Assembly: GCF_001295925.1 (NCBI RefSeq)
Contig: NZ_LJHQ01000043.1
Location: 23,561-87,560, forward strand
Reading direction: 5' to 3'
Length of the DNA: 64,000 bases
From: Allobosea sp. AAP35
GTDB lineage: Bacteria > Pseudomonadota > Alphaproteobacteria > Rhizobiales > Beijerinckiaceae
Shown here: positions 28,624 to 37,698 of the stretch, piece by piece
How positions within the stretch are numbered: the first letter of the stretch is position 1
How the letters are laid out: the number at the start of each line of letters is the position of its first letter
Program-made: the position numbers and the translations under genes
Notes under the pieces: model-generated
The model's database searches: none
Told to the model about the DNA's origin: nothing
Seen by the model: only the letters and a program-made list of their open reading frames with translations

Positions 28624-29483
28624 CCCGAGATGAGAAAATCGACGGTTCCGTCTGGCGTGGACTGCGCAGGACGCTCGGCCGGCTGATCGCAGGTCCCGAG
28701 GCAGCCGTGTCTCCGGCGGTCGTGTCGCCCGCTCAGGACCCTTTCGAGCCGAAGCGCTACCGTTTTGCTCACAACGGTGTGGAGATCGTGTTCAACTGCC
28801 CCAACCAGTTGACCTATGATCGCGCCAGTAGCGTCATGACGAAAGAGCCTGGAACCATCTCTTGGATCGAAAGCTTCGAAGAGAACGCGATATTCTGGGA
28901 TATCGGTGCCAATGTCGGTACGTTTTCGTTGTATGCCGCAGCGATGCGCGGCTGTGACGTCTACGCTTTCGAGCCGGTGGCACATAATTTCTTCGTTTTG
29001 CAGCAAAATATTATGGACAATAATCTTGACCACTCCGTCAAGGCGCTGTCGATCGCGATCGACTCGGTCGACAAGGTTGCCGATCTGTTCATGCGCGATG
29101 CAGTATTTGGCAGCGCCCTGCATGTCTTTGGCGATAACGTTGATTATACGGGAAAGCACTACAAGGAGAGCCATCGGCAAGGCTGTCTCGGCGTCTCGAT
29201 CGACACGTTGTGCAATCAATTCGGCATGACCGTCCCGACCTACGTCAAGATTGACGTCGATGGCCTGGAGCAGGAAGTCATTTCCGGCGGCCTATCGTCA
29301 TTCAAGAATGAGAGGTGCCGTTCGGTGCTGGTCGAACTCGATCTGAATGACGCCGATGAGGTCAGGTTCATCAAGACGAATCTCGAGGCGCTCGGATTTC
29401 ATCACGACGAGACCGTGCCGGGCAATGCGCCGCGCCCGCATCCCGAGGCGATCGTCTATAATATGATCTTCAACAGGAAGTAG
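28620..29483 (+). CDS. FkbM-family methyltransferase
   Basis: A 287-residue SAM-dependent O-methyltransferase of the FkbM type. Signatures are FWDIGANVGTFSLYAA (motif I), VYAFEPVAHNFFVLQQNI, and TYVKIDVDGLEQEVISGG. The start is GTG 28620, which overlaps the previous stop in a GTGA arrangement; the frame upstream of it lies inside the preceding gene. FkbM enzymes methylate sugar hydroxyls in glycan and antibiotic loci. It ends the plus-strand exporter operon, facing the GT4 gene. Confidence 0.85.
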   Translation: MTRDEKIDGSVWRGLRRTLGRLIAGPEAAVSPAVVSPAQDPFEPKRYRFAHNGVEIVFNCPNQLTYDRASSVMTKEPGTISWIESFEENAIFWDIGANVGTFSLYAAAMRGCDVYAFEPVAHNFFVLQQNIMDNNLDHSVKALSIAIDSVDKVADLFMRDAVFGSALHVFGDNVDYTGKHYKESHRQGCLGVSIDTLCNQFGMTVPTYVKIDVDGLEQEVISGGLSSFKNERCRSVLVELDLNDADEVRFIKTNLEALGFHHDETVPGNAPRPHPEAIVYNMIFNRK

Positions 29484-29644
29484 GGCGATTTAGGGTTCGC
29501 GGCACGCTGCCGATGCGCTGGGCTCTCACATCTTCGAGGCTGCTCCCAAGATCGAGCGCACTGATTTACCTGACACACTCCATCGCCCGGGTTTGACGCG
29601 AAAATCATGCTGGTGTGCCAGCTGTCGATCGTCGTGCGGTTCGA

Positions 29645-30808
29645 TCAGCTCAGAAGGACGTCCGACAGCAGACCTGAGGAACTTGCCTTTGCCAGTTGCA
29701 GCGCCCCGATCGACATCTGGCGGAGGGAGGCCGGCTCGTCTAGGGCCGCCTTGACCATCACGCGGAACGCCTCGGCGGTCGGCGCGGTAGCGACCGCGCC
29801 GGCCTTCCCCTGCCCGATCTGGTTCGGCAGCTCACCGTTCGGCATGACGAAGGCGGGAACACCAAACGTCATCGCCTCCGCAACGACCCCCGACTGGCTT
29901 GCCTCGGTGTAGGGGCACAGGACGACGTCATGCGTCCTCAGAAGGTCGTCAAAATCGGCTGGATCCAGCCACTTCAAAGCGAGGTTGACATTGGGCCAGT
30001 CACCGAATGCGGCGGCTACCGTCGACCGCAGCGGGCCATCCCCTGCAATCGTAAGGGTCCAGTCGCTTCGGCCGCGCAACGGCGCCAAGGCTTCTGCCAG
30101 CAGATCGAGCCCCTTGTACTGGACAAGTCGCCCCAGGAAGAGCAGGCGCACCGGGCGCCCCTGCACCAGCTCGCGATGATCGTCGACACGGGGTCGCATG
30201 ATGCTCTGCAGGGAAGCCTGACGCAGGCGATCGGCCCTACGCGGGAAACGGGCAGCCAAGACCTGGCGAGTATGGTCCGACAGGACGATGATTCTATCGC
30301 TGAAACGCAGCAGCATTCCTTGCGTCGATCGCTGCCAGATTTGCGCGTAGTCGCCGGGATGCGGATCGGCATCGTGTGCGACATAGGCCACCGAAAGCCC
30401 ACGTCGCTGCAGGACATGCACCAATGGCCATGCGAGTGGAAAATTCATGGTGAAGACGGCGCGGGTCGGTTGAATGCGAGCGATCGCCTCGGCCTGCTCC
30501 CGCATGAGCCTCAAGGTACCAAAGCCGCGTCGCAGAAGGTCCCCGAAGCTTGGCACATCGGCCAGATGTAGCGTCAGCCCTGCATCCCGGAATTGCTGCA
30601 GTTCGGCGTTCTTCGTGCGCAGGAAGAGGACGATGTTCTCGGCGCCAAGCTCCTCCCGGAGCCGTTCGGCCAGCTTAAGTGTCACAAGCGACCCGCCCCC
30701 ACGAGAGCCCCAGTAAATCAGCGCAATCCGCCGGTCCGGCCCTGCCGCTGCGGGCGGATGAGGTGAAGCGGCGGGCAGGAGGTCGGGACGAGAATCGAGT
30801 TCGATCAA
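29645..30808 (-). CDS. GT4-family glycosyltransferase
   Basis: A 387-residue GT-B fold enzyme. The N-terminal acceptor domain shows IALIYWGSRGGGSLVTLKLAERL. The donor domain shows RLLFLGRLVQYKGLDLLAEAL, LTIAGDGPLR and the retaining-GT EX7E-like region YTEASQSGVVAEAMTFGVPAFV. The donor sugar cannot be predicted. It stands alone on the minus strand between two plus-strand units, with about 160 bases to the FkbM gene and a gmd relic upstream. Confidence 0.87.
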   Translation of the reverse strand: MIELDSRPDLLPAASPHPPAAAGPDRRIALIYWGSRGGGSLVTLKLAERLREELGAENIVLFLRTKNAELQQFRDAGLTLHLADVPSFGDLLRRGFGTLRLMREQAEAIARIQPTRAVFTMNFPLAWPLVHVLQRRGLSVAYVAHDADPHPGDYAQIWQRSTQGMLLRFSDRIIVLSDHTRQVLAARFPRRADRLRQASLQSIMRPRVDDHRELVQGRPVRLLFLGRLVQYKGLDLLAEALAPLRGRSDWTLTIAGDGPLRSTVAAAFGDWPNVNLALKWLDPADFDDLLRTHDVVLCPYTEASQSGVVAEAMTFGVPAFVMPNGELPNQIGQGKAGAVATAPTAEAFRVMVKAALDEPASLRQMSIGALQLAKASSSGLLSDVLLS

Positions 30809-30983
30809 CGTGCTACCTTCCTAATTGCGGTTCAAACCAGCGCCTTGCAAGGTCGATTGCATGCATGCTACCAGCCGGTCGGCTCGGGCGTTTGGTGTTG
30901 CTTTCGGCGTTCGTTCTAAGTGAGCCTGCGCGCTGGCCGCGCCAACCCTTACATTCGTGGCGTGATTCTCAAAGGACTTCGTA

Positions 30984-31210
30984 ATGGCGAAGACAGCTTC
31001 CGTTACCGGCGCCACCGGGCAGGATGGCGAGGATCGCGTCGAGCTGCTGCCGTCCAAGAACTACATCGTTCACTGTATCAAGCGCCGAGCATTGTCGTTC
31101 GTTTCCGGGCGGATTGATCGTCTGCCTAGATCCGCATTCCAGCGTCGTGAGCTTCTTCACGCTCTATGGCGAGCTTACCGATTTGACCAACCTAATCCGG
31201 CTTTTCTTTA
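30984..31210 (+). pseudogene. gmd: Relic of GDP-mannose 4,6-dehydratase (N-terminal part)
   Basis: About 75 codons resemble the start of Gmd: MAKTASVTGATGQDG, ELLPSKNYIVHCIKRRA and SGRID in one frame. After a shift near 31125 a neighbouring frame gives DPHSSVVSFF, LYGELTDLTNLIRLF, which continues the canonical order of Gmd (GRIDHL..DPH...FLHYGDLTD.TNL). Similarity ends near 31205. The catalytic Ser-Glu/Tyr/Lys part is gone, so the relic is non-functional. An intact gmd-type gene of a different subtype is at 40729-41727. Confidence 0.75.
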
Positions 31211-31232
31211 AGCGTGCCCAGATCGGTCAGCC

Positions 31233-32015
31233 ATGAGTGACGTCTCACCGTCGATCGTTGCCCTCATTCCAGCGCGCGCCGGCTCCAAACGCGTGCCGAA
31301 TAAGAACATCAGGCCGCTGCGCGGACATCCTTTGATTGCCTACACAATCTGCGCGGCCCGCCACTCCGGCGTGTTCGACGGTGTGTTCGTCTGCACCGAT
31401 TCGGAACTCTATGCCGATATCGCCCGCCATTACGGCGCTGAGGTCCCTTTCCTGCGCCCCGAGACGATGAGCGGTGATCGCTCGGCCGATATCGAATGGG
31501 TAGAGTTGGCGGTCTCCGAGCTGGAACGGGCTGGGCGCCTGGCGGATTGCTTTTCGATCTTGAGGCCGACATCGCCTTTCAGGAAGCCTGAGACCATCCA
31601 GCGGGCCTGGAAGGAATTCACCGCTGCCGAAGGTGTTGATTCTCTCCGAGCTGTCGAGAAGTGCGAACAGCATCCTGGCAAAATGTGGGTTGTGCGCGGC
31701 AGGCGCATGACTCCGCTGTTGCCCCTCTCGCCGGACGAGACGCCTTGGCACAGCCAGCAATATGCCTCATTGCCGGCCGTCTACGTCCAGAACGCCAGTC
31801 TGGAGATTGCAGCGACGCGCGTCGTGCGCGAAACCCGGACCATCGCAGGCGATACCGTGATGCCGTTCCTGACCGAGGGCGACGAGGGAATGGATATCAA
31901 TCGGCCGGAGGATTGGTGGTATGCCGAGTTGTGCATCGACCGCTGCGAAGCACGGCTGCCGTCGATCGACCGTGAACCGTTTCCTATGGACCTTCTGCCA
32001 GTGTCGGCGGGCTGA
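31233..32015 (+). CDS. CMP-ulosonic acid synthetase (acylneuraminate cytidylyltransferase family)
   Basis: A 260-residue enzyme of the NeuA/PseF/LegF/KdsB-like family that activates an ulosonic acid as its CMP derivative. It has the nucleotide-binding IPARAGSKRVPNKNIRPL, FVCTDSELYADIARHYGAEVP, FLRPETMSGDRSADIEW, ILRPTSPFRKPETIQRAW, and a C-terminal MDINRPEDWWYAE metal-binding Asp region. Its closest style is the pseudaminate/legionaminate/PtmB group rather than KdsB. It is the first gene of a tight operon with transketolase and a capsule-type transferase, with neuB, SDR and ALDH next. Confidence 0.88.
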   Translation: MSDVSPSIVALIPARAGSKRVPNKNIRPLRGHPLIAYTICAARHSGVFDGVFVCTDSELYADIARHYGAEVPFLRPETMSGDRSADIEWVELAVSELERAGRLADCFSILRPTSPFRKPETIQRAWKEFTAAEGVDSLRAVEKCEQHPGKMWVVRGRRMTPLLPLSPDETPWHSQQYASLPAVYVQNASLEIAATRVVRETRTIAGDTVMPFLTEGDEGMDINRPEDWWYAELCIDRCEARLPSIDREPFPMDLLPVSAG

Positions 32016-32036
32016 GAACAAACAAAAGGCATCGCT

Positions 32037-33971
32037 GTGGGTGATTTGATCGGGCAGGTCGTCGAGACAGAGCTCTACTTTATCGAGCGTTCCGAATTTG
32101 TGCGCGTCAAGGGGCTCAACGCGCCTCGGCCGGAGATCGTCTCGTTATACGCTGATATGGCACGGCTGAACGTGCTTTATATGGTGGCAAAGGCGGGGTC
32201 AGGCCATCTGGGTTCGTCCTTTTCGTCGCTCGACATCATCTCGCATCTATACTTGTCCGAACTGGATGTGGCCGCCGGCGACATCTTCTTCTCGTCGAAG
32301 GGGCACGACGCTCCGGGCCTCTACGCAGTCCTCGATGCCGAGGCAATCCTGCCGGAGGGCAAGATCCACGCCCTGAGACGGTTGGAGGGACTGCCCGGCC
32401 ATCCCGACGTCGGCACCCCGGGAATGACCACGAATACGGGATCGCTCGGCATGGGCATTTCCAAGGCGAAAGGGATCGCGTTCGCCAATCGCCTTGCCGG
32501 CAGACGCAACAAGATCGTCGTCATGACCGGCGACGGGGAACTCCAGGAAGGTCAAATCTGGGAATCGCTCATCTCGGCCGCCAACCAGAAGACGAGCGAG
32601 CTCGTTGTGATCGTCGATCACAACAAGATCCAGTCCGACTATTCGGTCGAGAAGACCTCTTCGCTCGGCGATCTGGTGGCCAAATTCACCGCGTTTGGCT
32701 GGCATGTCGAACGGCTGGATGGGCACGACACAGAGGCGCTTGCGGCTTGCTTCGAGCGGATTGCCAAGATCGCGGATAAGCCCAAGGTCATCATAGCCGA
32801 TACCGTGAAGGGACGGGGGGTGTCCTTCATGGAGGGTACGGCGATTGATTCAGATGTGGAGATGTTCAAGTTCCACTCCGGCGCACCGAAGGCCGACGAA
32901 TACCAGCGCGCGGTCGAGGAGATCGAGGCCCGAACCGCAGCGCGACTGGCCGAACTGTCGGCCGAGCCGATTAGGATTGAAAGGGTCGACCGGCCGATTG
33001 TTGTCCAGCCGACGCGCGAGCAGAAACGGCTCGTCCCGGCCTATACCCGAACCCTGCTCGACAGGGCCGAGCAGGACCCAGCTCTCGTGGCTCTCAGTGC
33101 CGATCTGGCGCTCGATATGGGATTGATCGAGTTCGCGGCCCGGTTTCCGGATCGTTTCGTCGAATGCGGCATCGCTGAGCAGGACATGGTGAGCCAGGCC
33201 GGCGGGATGGCTTTGAAGGGGCTGCTACCGGTGGTTCACTCATTCTCCTGCTTCCTTTCGACGAGGCCCAACGAGCAGATCTATAACAACGCTACCGAAC
33301 ATACGAAGATCGTGTATGTCGGCGGCCTATCTGGCGTCCTGCCCGCTGGGCCGGGGCATTCGCACCAGAGCGTGCGCGAGATTTCGGCGCTCGGAGGCAT
33401 TCCGGGTATGGTCATGGTGGAGCCATGCTGCCCGGAAGAAGTTGGTCCGTTGTTCGACTGGTGCGCGCGACAGCATGACGGGCCGAGCTTCCTGCGACTC
33501 GTGTCTGTCCCCTATGCGACCGACGCTGTTCTGCCGCCCCGTTACGCCCCTAAACGGGGTTGTGGAGTCGAGATCAGGCCAGGCTCTGACGGCGTGATCG
33601 TCGCCGCCGGTCTGGTTGCGGTGGCGGAAGCGCTCGAAGCTGCCGACATCCTGAGTGAGGCGGGACAGTCCTTCGCCGTCGTGAACCTGCCCTGGCTGAA
33701 TGTCGTAGACCCATCCTGGCTTGCCGATCTAGCGACACACTATCCGCGGCTCGTGACGATCGACAATCACTATAGGTCTGGCGGGCAGGGGCAGACCGTC
33801 CTGGCTGCGCTCGCCATGCTCGATCTGCCGCAGAAGCCCAGCGTGCTTTCCATCGGGATCGAGAGCGTTCCGCCCTCTGGTCGCAATGACGAAGTTCTGG
33901 CTGCTCTCGGGATGGATGGCGCCTCGCTCGCCCAGCGAATTCAGGCACGCTTCGCTGCGGTTCGCACCTAA
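32037..33971 (+). CDS. Transketolase, single-chain, within polysaccharide locus
   Basis: A 644-residue thiamine-diphosphate enzyme. The pyrophosphate/Mg domain has SGHLGSSFSSLDIISHLY, SSKGHDAPGLYAVL, GSLGMGISKAKG and the TPP motif GDGELQEGQIWESLISAANQ ... VDHNKIQSD. The Pyr domain follows from about 330: VALSADLALDMGLIEFA, FVECGIAEQDMVSQAGGMAL with the catalytic Glu, and LSTRPNEQIYNN. The C-terminal domain begins near 505. Many transketolase-like genes of sugar loci are split in two, but this one is fused. The start is GTG 32037. Being between a CMP-sugar synthetase and NeuB, it may build or shorten the aldose that NeuB condenses with phosphoenolpyruvate. Confidence 0.88.
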   Translation: MGDLIGQVVETELYFIERSEFVRVKGLNAPRPEIVSLYADMARLNVLYMVAKAGSGHLGSSFSSLDIISHLYLSELDVAAGDIFFSSKGHDAPGLYAVLDAEAILPEGKIHALRRLEGLPGHPDVGTPGMTTNTGSLGMGISKAKGIAFANRLAGRRNKIVVMTGDGELQEGQIWESLISAANQKTSELVVIVDHNKIQSDYSVEKTSSLGDLVAKFTAFGWHVERLDGHDTEALAACFERIAKIADKPKVIIADTVKGRGVSFMEGTAIDSDVEMFKFHSGAPKADEYQRAVEEIEARTAARLAELSAEPIRIERVDRPIVVQPTREQKRLVPAYTRTLLDRAEQDPALVALSADLALDMGLIEFAARFPDRFVECGIAEQDMVSQAGGMALKGLLPVVHSFSCFLSTRPNEQIYNNATEHTKIVYVGGLSGVLPAGPGHSHQSVREISALGGIPGMVMVEPCCPEEVGPLFDWCARQHDGPSFLRLVSVPYATDAVLPPRYAPKRGCGVEIRPGSDGVIVAAGLVAVAEALEAADILSEAGQSFAVVNLPWLNVVDPSWLADLATHYPRLVTIDNHYRSGGQGQTVLAALAMLDLPQKPSVLSIGIESVPPSGRNDEVLAALGMDGASLAQRIQARFAAVRT

Positions 33972-33974
33972 AAA

Positions 33975-35690
33975 ATGAAGTCTGATCTGGGCCGCACGAT
34001 CCGGCAGGCCATTCGCGAATCTGCGCGCTTTGCTCGACTGCGTCTCCTTCGACTGAACCTGCTCGCAAGAACTGGCGCACATCAGCCCTTTGCCGGTTTC
34101 GTGCGGCCGGGAGGCGCAGACTGGCGCAGGGCAGTGGCAGCCGCCTCCCGTGGGAAGCGAGTCGTCATCGCAACGAACACAGGCGGGCATTTCGGCCTTG
34201 CGGCGATTGACCGCCTGCTCGCCGTCGCACTGACGCTGCGCGGTGCAGCGGTGACGACCATTCTCTGTGATGGGGTCCTGCCGGCTTGCCAGATGTGCGA
34301 GATCGGTCTCGTGCCGGACCGGGGCGCGTTCGTTGCCGATGGGCCGCCCAGCCTGCTCTGCGGCTACTGCCATGGCCCTGCGGCCCGTGAGTGGGCCGCA
34401 CTCGGGCTCGCAGCCGAGACGATTGGGGCGTACATCTCGGCTGACGACAGGGCAAATGTCGAAAAAGTCGCCTCCTCGTTGCCAAGTTCGGAGCTTGCGA
34501 GCTTTGTCTATCACGATCTGCCGCTTGGAGAGCAGGCACTGGCGGGCACGTTGCGCTTCGTTGCGCGGGGTACGCTGGATGGCGAGGTGGCAGGCGAGGA
34601 ACTGCTGCGCCGATATCTAGTAGCCTCGATGCTAACTGCCTTGGCATATGAGCGGATACTTTCCGCGCTCAAGCCCGACGTCGTCGTGATGCACCATGGC
34701 ATTTATGTGCCGCAAGGCGTCGTCAGCTTGGTCGCCAAGGCCAGCGGGGTCCGGGTCGTTGCCTGGAACCCAGCCTACCGCAAGCATTGCTTCATCTTCA
34801 GCCACGACACCACCTATCATCACACTCTAATGGACGAGCCGGTGGATTCTTGGCGGGACGGACCATTTTCCGATGAGCAGCGCGCCGAAATCGAGAGTTA
34901 CATCAAGAGCCGCTGGTTCGGGAAGAACGACTGGGTCAGGTTCCACCGCGATCCGGATTTGACGCTGACGGCGGACCTGAAGACGCTCGGCCTCGACCCT
35001 GACAAGAAGACGATCCTAGCACTGACGAACGTCTTCTGGGACGCGCAGCTACATTATCCAGCAAACGCTTTCCGCAACCAGCGCGACTGGCTCGTCGTTA
35101 CGATCTCATGGTTCGCTGCGCGGCCCGACTTGCAACTCGTGATCAGAATCCACCCGGCAGAGATTTCAGGTAGCCCTCCCTCGCAGCAGCGCGCTCAGGA
35201 CGTTATCGCCGAAGCGTTCGGGGCCCTTCCGGACAACGTGAAGATCGTGCCGCCGGAGAGTGCACTCTCGACCTATGCCCTCGCCGAGCACGCCGACGCA
35301 GCCTTGATCTACGCCACGAAGATGGGCGTCGAACTCTCTAGCGTGGGCCTGCCGGTCATCGTCGCCGGCGAGGCGTGGGTGCGCAATAAGGGCTTCACGT
35401 ATGATGTCAGGTCACCCGAGGATTATCTAGCCACGCTGGCGCGTCTCCCGTTCGGCAAACCGTTGAGCCCTCAAAAAAGGGACCTCGCGCTGCGCTACGC
35501 GCATCATTTCTTTTTTCGGCGTATGGTGCCGATCAGCTTCGTCAAATCCAATCCCGGTCCGCGACGATTCGACATCGCAGTCGATGATCTCGATGCGATG
35601 AAGCATGGTGCCGACCACGGCCTAGACGTGATTTGCGGTGGGATTTTGACTGGTTCGCCGTTCATTTTCGACAGCCGGGCGAGCGCTTGA
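33975..35690 (+). CDS. Capsule-type (KpsS/KpsC-like) putative glycosyltransferase, paralogue A
   Basis: A 571-residue protein that I place near the capsule polysaccharide synthesis (KpsC/KpsS) transferases; this is motif-based. It has an N-terminal Rossmann-like start VVIATNTGGHFGLAAIDRLL, a Cys-rich loop (ACQMCE and LCGYCHGP), then MHHGIYVPQG, AWNPAYRKHCFIFSHD, WDAQLHYPANAF, VIRIHPAEISG, STYALAEHADAALIYATKMG and PVIVAGEAWVRNKG, consistent with a GT-B donor domain. It begins 3 bases after the transketolase stop. A clear paralogue lies at 41724-43430. The position in a CMP-sugar cassette suggests that it transfers an ulosonic acid. Confidence 0.7.
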   Translation: MKSDLGRTIRQAIRESARFARLRLLRLNLLARTGAHQPFAGFVRPGGADWRRAVAAASRGKRVVIATNTGGHFGLAAIDRLLAVALTLRGAAVTTILCDGVLPACQMCEIGLVPDRGAFVADGPPSLLCGYCHGPAAREWAALGLAAETIGAYISADDRANVEKVASSLPSSELASFVYHDLPLGEQALAGTLRFVARGTLDGEVAGEELLRRYLVASMLTALAYERILSALKPDVVVMHHGIYVPQGVVSLVAKASGVRVVAWNPAYRKHCFIFSHDTTYHHTLMDEPVDSWRDGPFSDEQRAEIESYIKSRWFGKNDWVRFHRDPDLTLTADLKTLGLDPDKKTILALTNVFWDAQLHYPANAFRNQRDWLVVTISWFAARPDLQLVIRIHPAEISGSPPSQQRAQDVIAEAFGALPDNVKIVPPESALSTYALAEHADAALIYATKMGVELSSVGLPVIVAGEAWVRNKGFTYDVRSPEDYLATLARLPFGKPLSPQKRDLALRYAHHFFFRRMVPISFVKSNPGPRRFDIAVDDLDAMKHGADHGLDVICGGILTGSPFIFDSRASA

Positions 35691-35796
35691 TCACCCGGAT
35701 TCATGCCGCTATACACGTCGGCCTCCCCCGGCTTGCTGTGGTAGGAGGCGCGGTGGCGGACCTTCCGTTGGCTACGATGAAATCAGGAGTACCGCT

Positions 35797-36882
35797 ATGA
35801 CTCGGCAGTTCAACATCGGCAATCGTGTTATAACTGATGAGAGCTCCTCTTTCGTCATTGCGGAAATCGGCCACAATCACCAGGGCGACATGGAGAAGTG
35901 CAAGGCCTTGTTCAAGGCGGCGCATGAGGTCGGCGCAGATGCGGTGAAGCTGCAGAAGCGCGACAACCGCGCGCTGTTCACCGCCGAAATGTATGACAGC
36001 TCGTATGACAGCGAAAATGCCTACGCGCCGACATACGGCACCCACCGCGAGAAGCTCGAGTTTAACAAGGACCAGTATCTCGAACTGCAGGACTACGCCC
36101 GGGAACTCGACCTGATTTTCTTCTCGACCGCTTTCGACAGGCCCTCGGCCGATCTCCTTGAGGAGATCGATATGCCGGCCTATAAGATCGCGTCCGGCGA
36201 CCTAACCAACATTCCGCTTCTCAAGCACATTGCGGGTTTCGGCAAGCCGATGATCATATCGACCGGCGGAGGCACGATGCCTGACGTCCGGCGAGCCTAT
36301 GAAGCAATCAAGCCAATCAACAGCAACTTCTGCATCCTGCAGTGCACATCGGGCTACCCGCCGGTTCACGAGGAGTTGAACCTCCGCGTCATCGAGAATT
36401 TCCGCCAAGAATTCCCCGACATCGTCATCGGGTTCTCTTCACATGACAGCGGCGTTGCAATGCCTCTGGTGGGGTACATGCTCGGCGCCCGGGTGTTCGA
36501 GAAGCATTTCACGCTGAACCGGGCCTGGAAGGGGACCGATCAGTCGTTCTCGCTCGAGCCAGCCGGCTTGCGGCGTGTCGTTCGCGATCTCGAGCGGGCG
36601 CGCGTTTCGCTCGGGGATGGCAAGAAGTCGCCCTATTTCTCGGAATCGGCGCCGCTCAGCAAAATGGTCAAGCGTATCGTCGCGGCTGGTCCGTTGAAGG
36701 CCGGTCACGTTCTCACCGAGGACGATCTGGCCTACAAGATTCCCGTTTCAGCAAAGATCAGTGATTTTGCGCTGCTTGCCTACGAGAACGAGACCTTGAT
36801 CGGGAAGCCTCTGCTCGTCGATGTAGCGCAGGACGAGTTGATTACCGCGGCTTCGATCGGCGTGTCTGATCGCGCCGCGTGA
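35797..36882 (+). CDS. NeuB-family ulosonic acid synthase with SAF domain
   Basis: A 361-residue synthase that condenses phosphoenolpyruvate with an aldose to give an ulosonic acid. The TIM barrel shows FVIAEIGHNHQGDMEKC, GADAVKLQKR, FFSTAFDRPSADLLEEI, YKIASGDLTNIPLL, ISTGGGT, LQCTSGYPP, IGFSSHD and EKHFTLNRAWKGTDQSFSLEP. The C-terminal antifreeze-like SAF domain is about 295-350 (VAAGPLKAGHVLTEDDLAYK). The substrate is not clear from these motifs; NeuC, PseB/C/G and LegB/C partners are absent from the locus. The SDR gene follows after 3 bases. Confidence 0.9.
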   Translation: MTRQFNIGNRVITDESSSFVIAEIGHNHQGDMEKCKALFKAAHEVGADAVKLQKRDNRALFTAEMYDSSYDSENAYAPTYGTHREKLEFNKDQYLELQDYARELDLIFFSTAFDRPSADLLEEIDMPAYKIASGDLTNIPLLKHIAGFGKPMIISTGGGTMPDVRRAYEAIKPINSNFCILQCTSGYPPVHEELNLRVIENFRQEFPDIVIGFSSHDSGVAMPLVGYMLGARVFEKHFTLNRAWKGTDQSFSLEPAGLRRVVRDLERARVSLGDGKKSPYFSESAPLSKMVKRIVAAGPLKAGHVLTEDDLAYKIPVSAKISDFALLAYENETLIGKPLLVDVAQDELITAASIGVSDRAA

Positions 36883-36885
36883 TCC

Positions 36886-37698
36886 ATGGCGAATCCATTT
36901 GATCTCGCGGGGCGCGTCGTCGTCGTCACCGGTGGTCTTGGGCAGTTGGGACGGCAATTCGCGCGGGCTTTGATCGGCCAAGGCGCGAGGGTTGCCGTGA
37001 TCGATGTAGCACGCGACGATAAGCGAATTGCTGCGTTGAGCGAAGGGATCGACACCGAGCGTCTGATGGTCTTGTCAGGCGACATTACCTCGAGGGCATC
37101 CCTCGAGCAGGCGTTGGCGTCTATCGAGGCGCGCTGGGAAACGCCGTTCGGTCTTGTCAACAACGCCGCGCTCGATTCGCCGCCCGATGCACCGGCCGCG
37201 GAGAACGGTCCCTTCGAGAGCTATCCGGAGAGCTCCTTCGACAAGGTCATGGACATCAATGTTAAAGGCACGATGCTGGCCTGCCAGGTTTTCGGCGGCG
37301 CAATGGCGCGGCTCGGGCGCGGGTCCATCATCAATGTGGCGTCCATCTACGGCATGGTCTCGCCTGATCAGGGCCTGTATGAATATCGACGCCAGCAAGG
37401 CGAGACCTTCTTCAAGCCTGTTGCTTATTCGATTTCCAAATCGGCGATCTACAATCTGACGCGATATCTTGCTGTCTATTGGGGCTTGAAAGCGGTCAGG
37501 GTCAATACCGTTACATTTTCGGGTGTCTTCAATCATCAGCATGATGATTTCCTGAAGAAATATTTGCCCAAGGTCCCGCTGGGCCGCATGGCCGACGAGG
37601 CCGACTATAACGGCGCGGTTGTCTTTTTAGTGTCGGACGCCGCTCGCTATATGACCGGCTCCAATATGGTGATCGATGGCGGCTTCACAGCTATGTAA
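36886..37698 (+). CDS. SDR-family oxidoreductase (PtmA-like)
   Basis: A 270-residue classical SDR. The NAD(P) loop is VVVTGGLGQLGRQFARAL, followed by LVNNAALDSPPD, and the active site has NVASIYGMVSPDQ with Tyr/Lys in VAYSISKSAIYNLTRYLA. The end MTGSNMVIDGGFTAM is typical. Similar SDRs, such as Campylobacter PtmA, sit next to ulosonic acid genes in flagellin modification loci, where their role is still unclear. It abuts the ALDH gene with no spacer (TAA followed by ATG), so coupling is strong. Confidence 0.85.
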   Translation: MANPFDLAGRVVVVTGGLGQLGRQFARALIGQGARVAVIDVARDDKRIAALSEGIDTERLMVLSGDITSRASLEQALASIEARWETPFGLVNNAALDSPPDAPAAENGPFESYPESSFDKVMDINVKGTMLACQVFGGAMARLGRGSIINVASIYGMVSPDQGLYEYRRQQGETFFKPVAYSISKSAIYNLTRYLAVYWGLKAVRVNTVTFSGVFNHQHDDFLKKYLPKVPLGRMADEADYNGAVVFLVSDAARYMTGSNMVIDGGFTAM

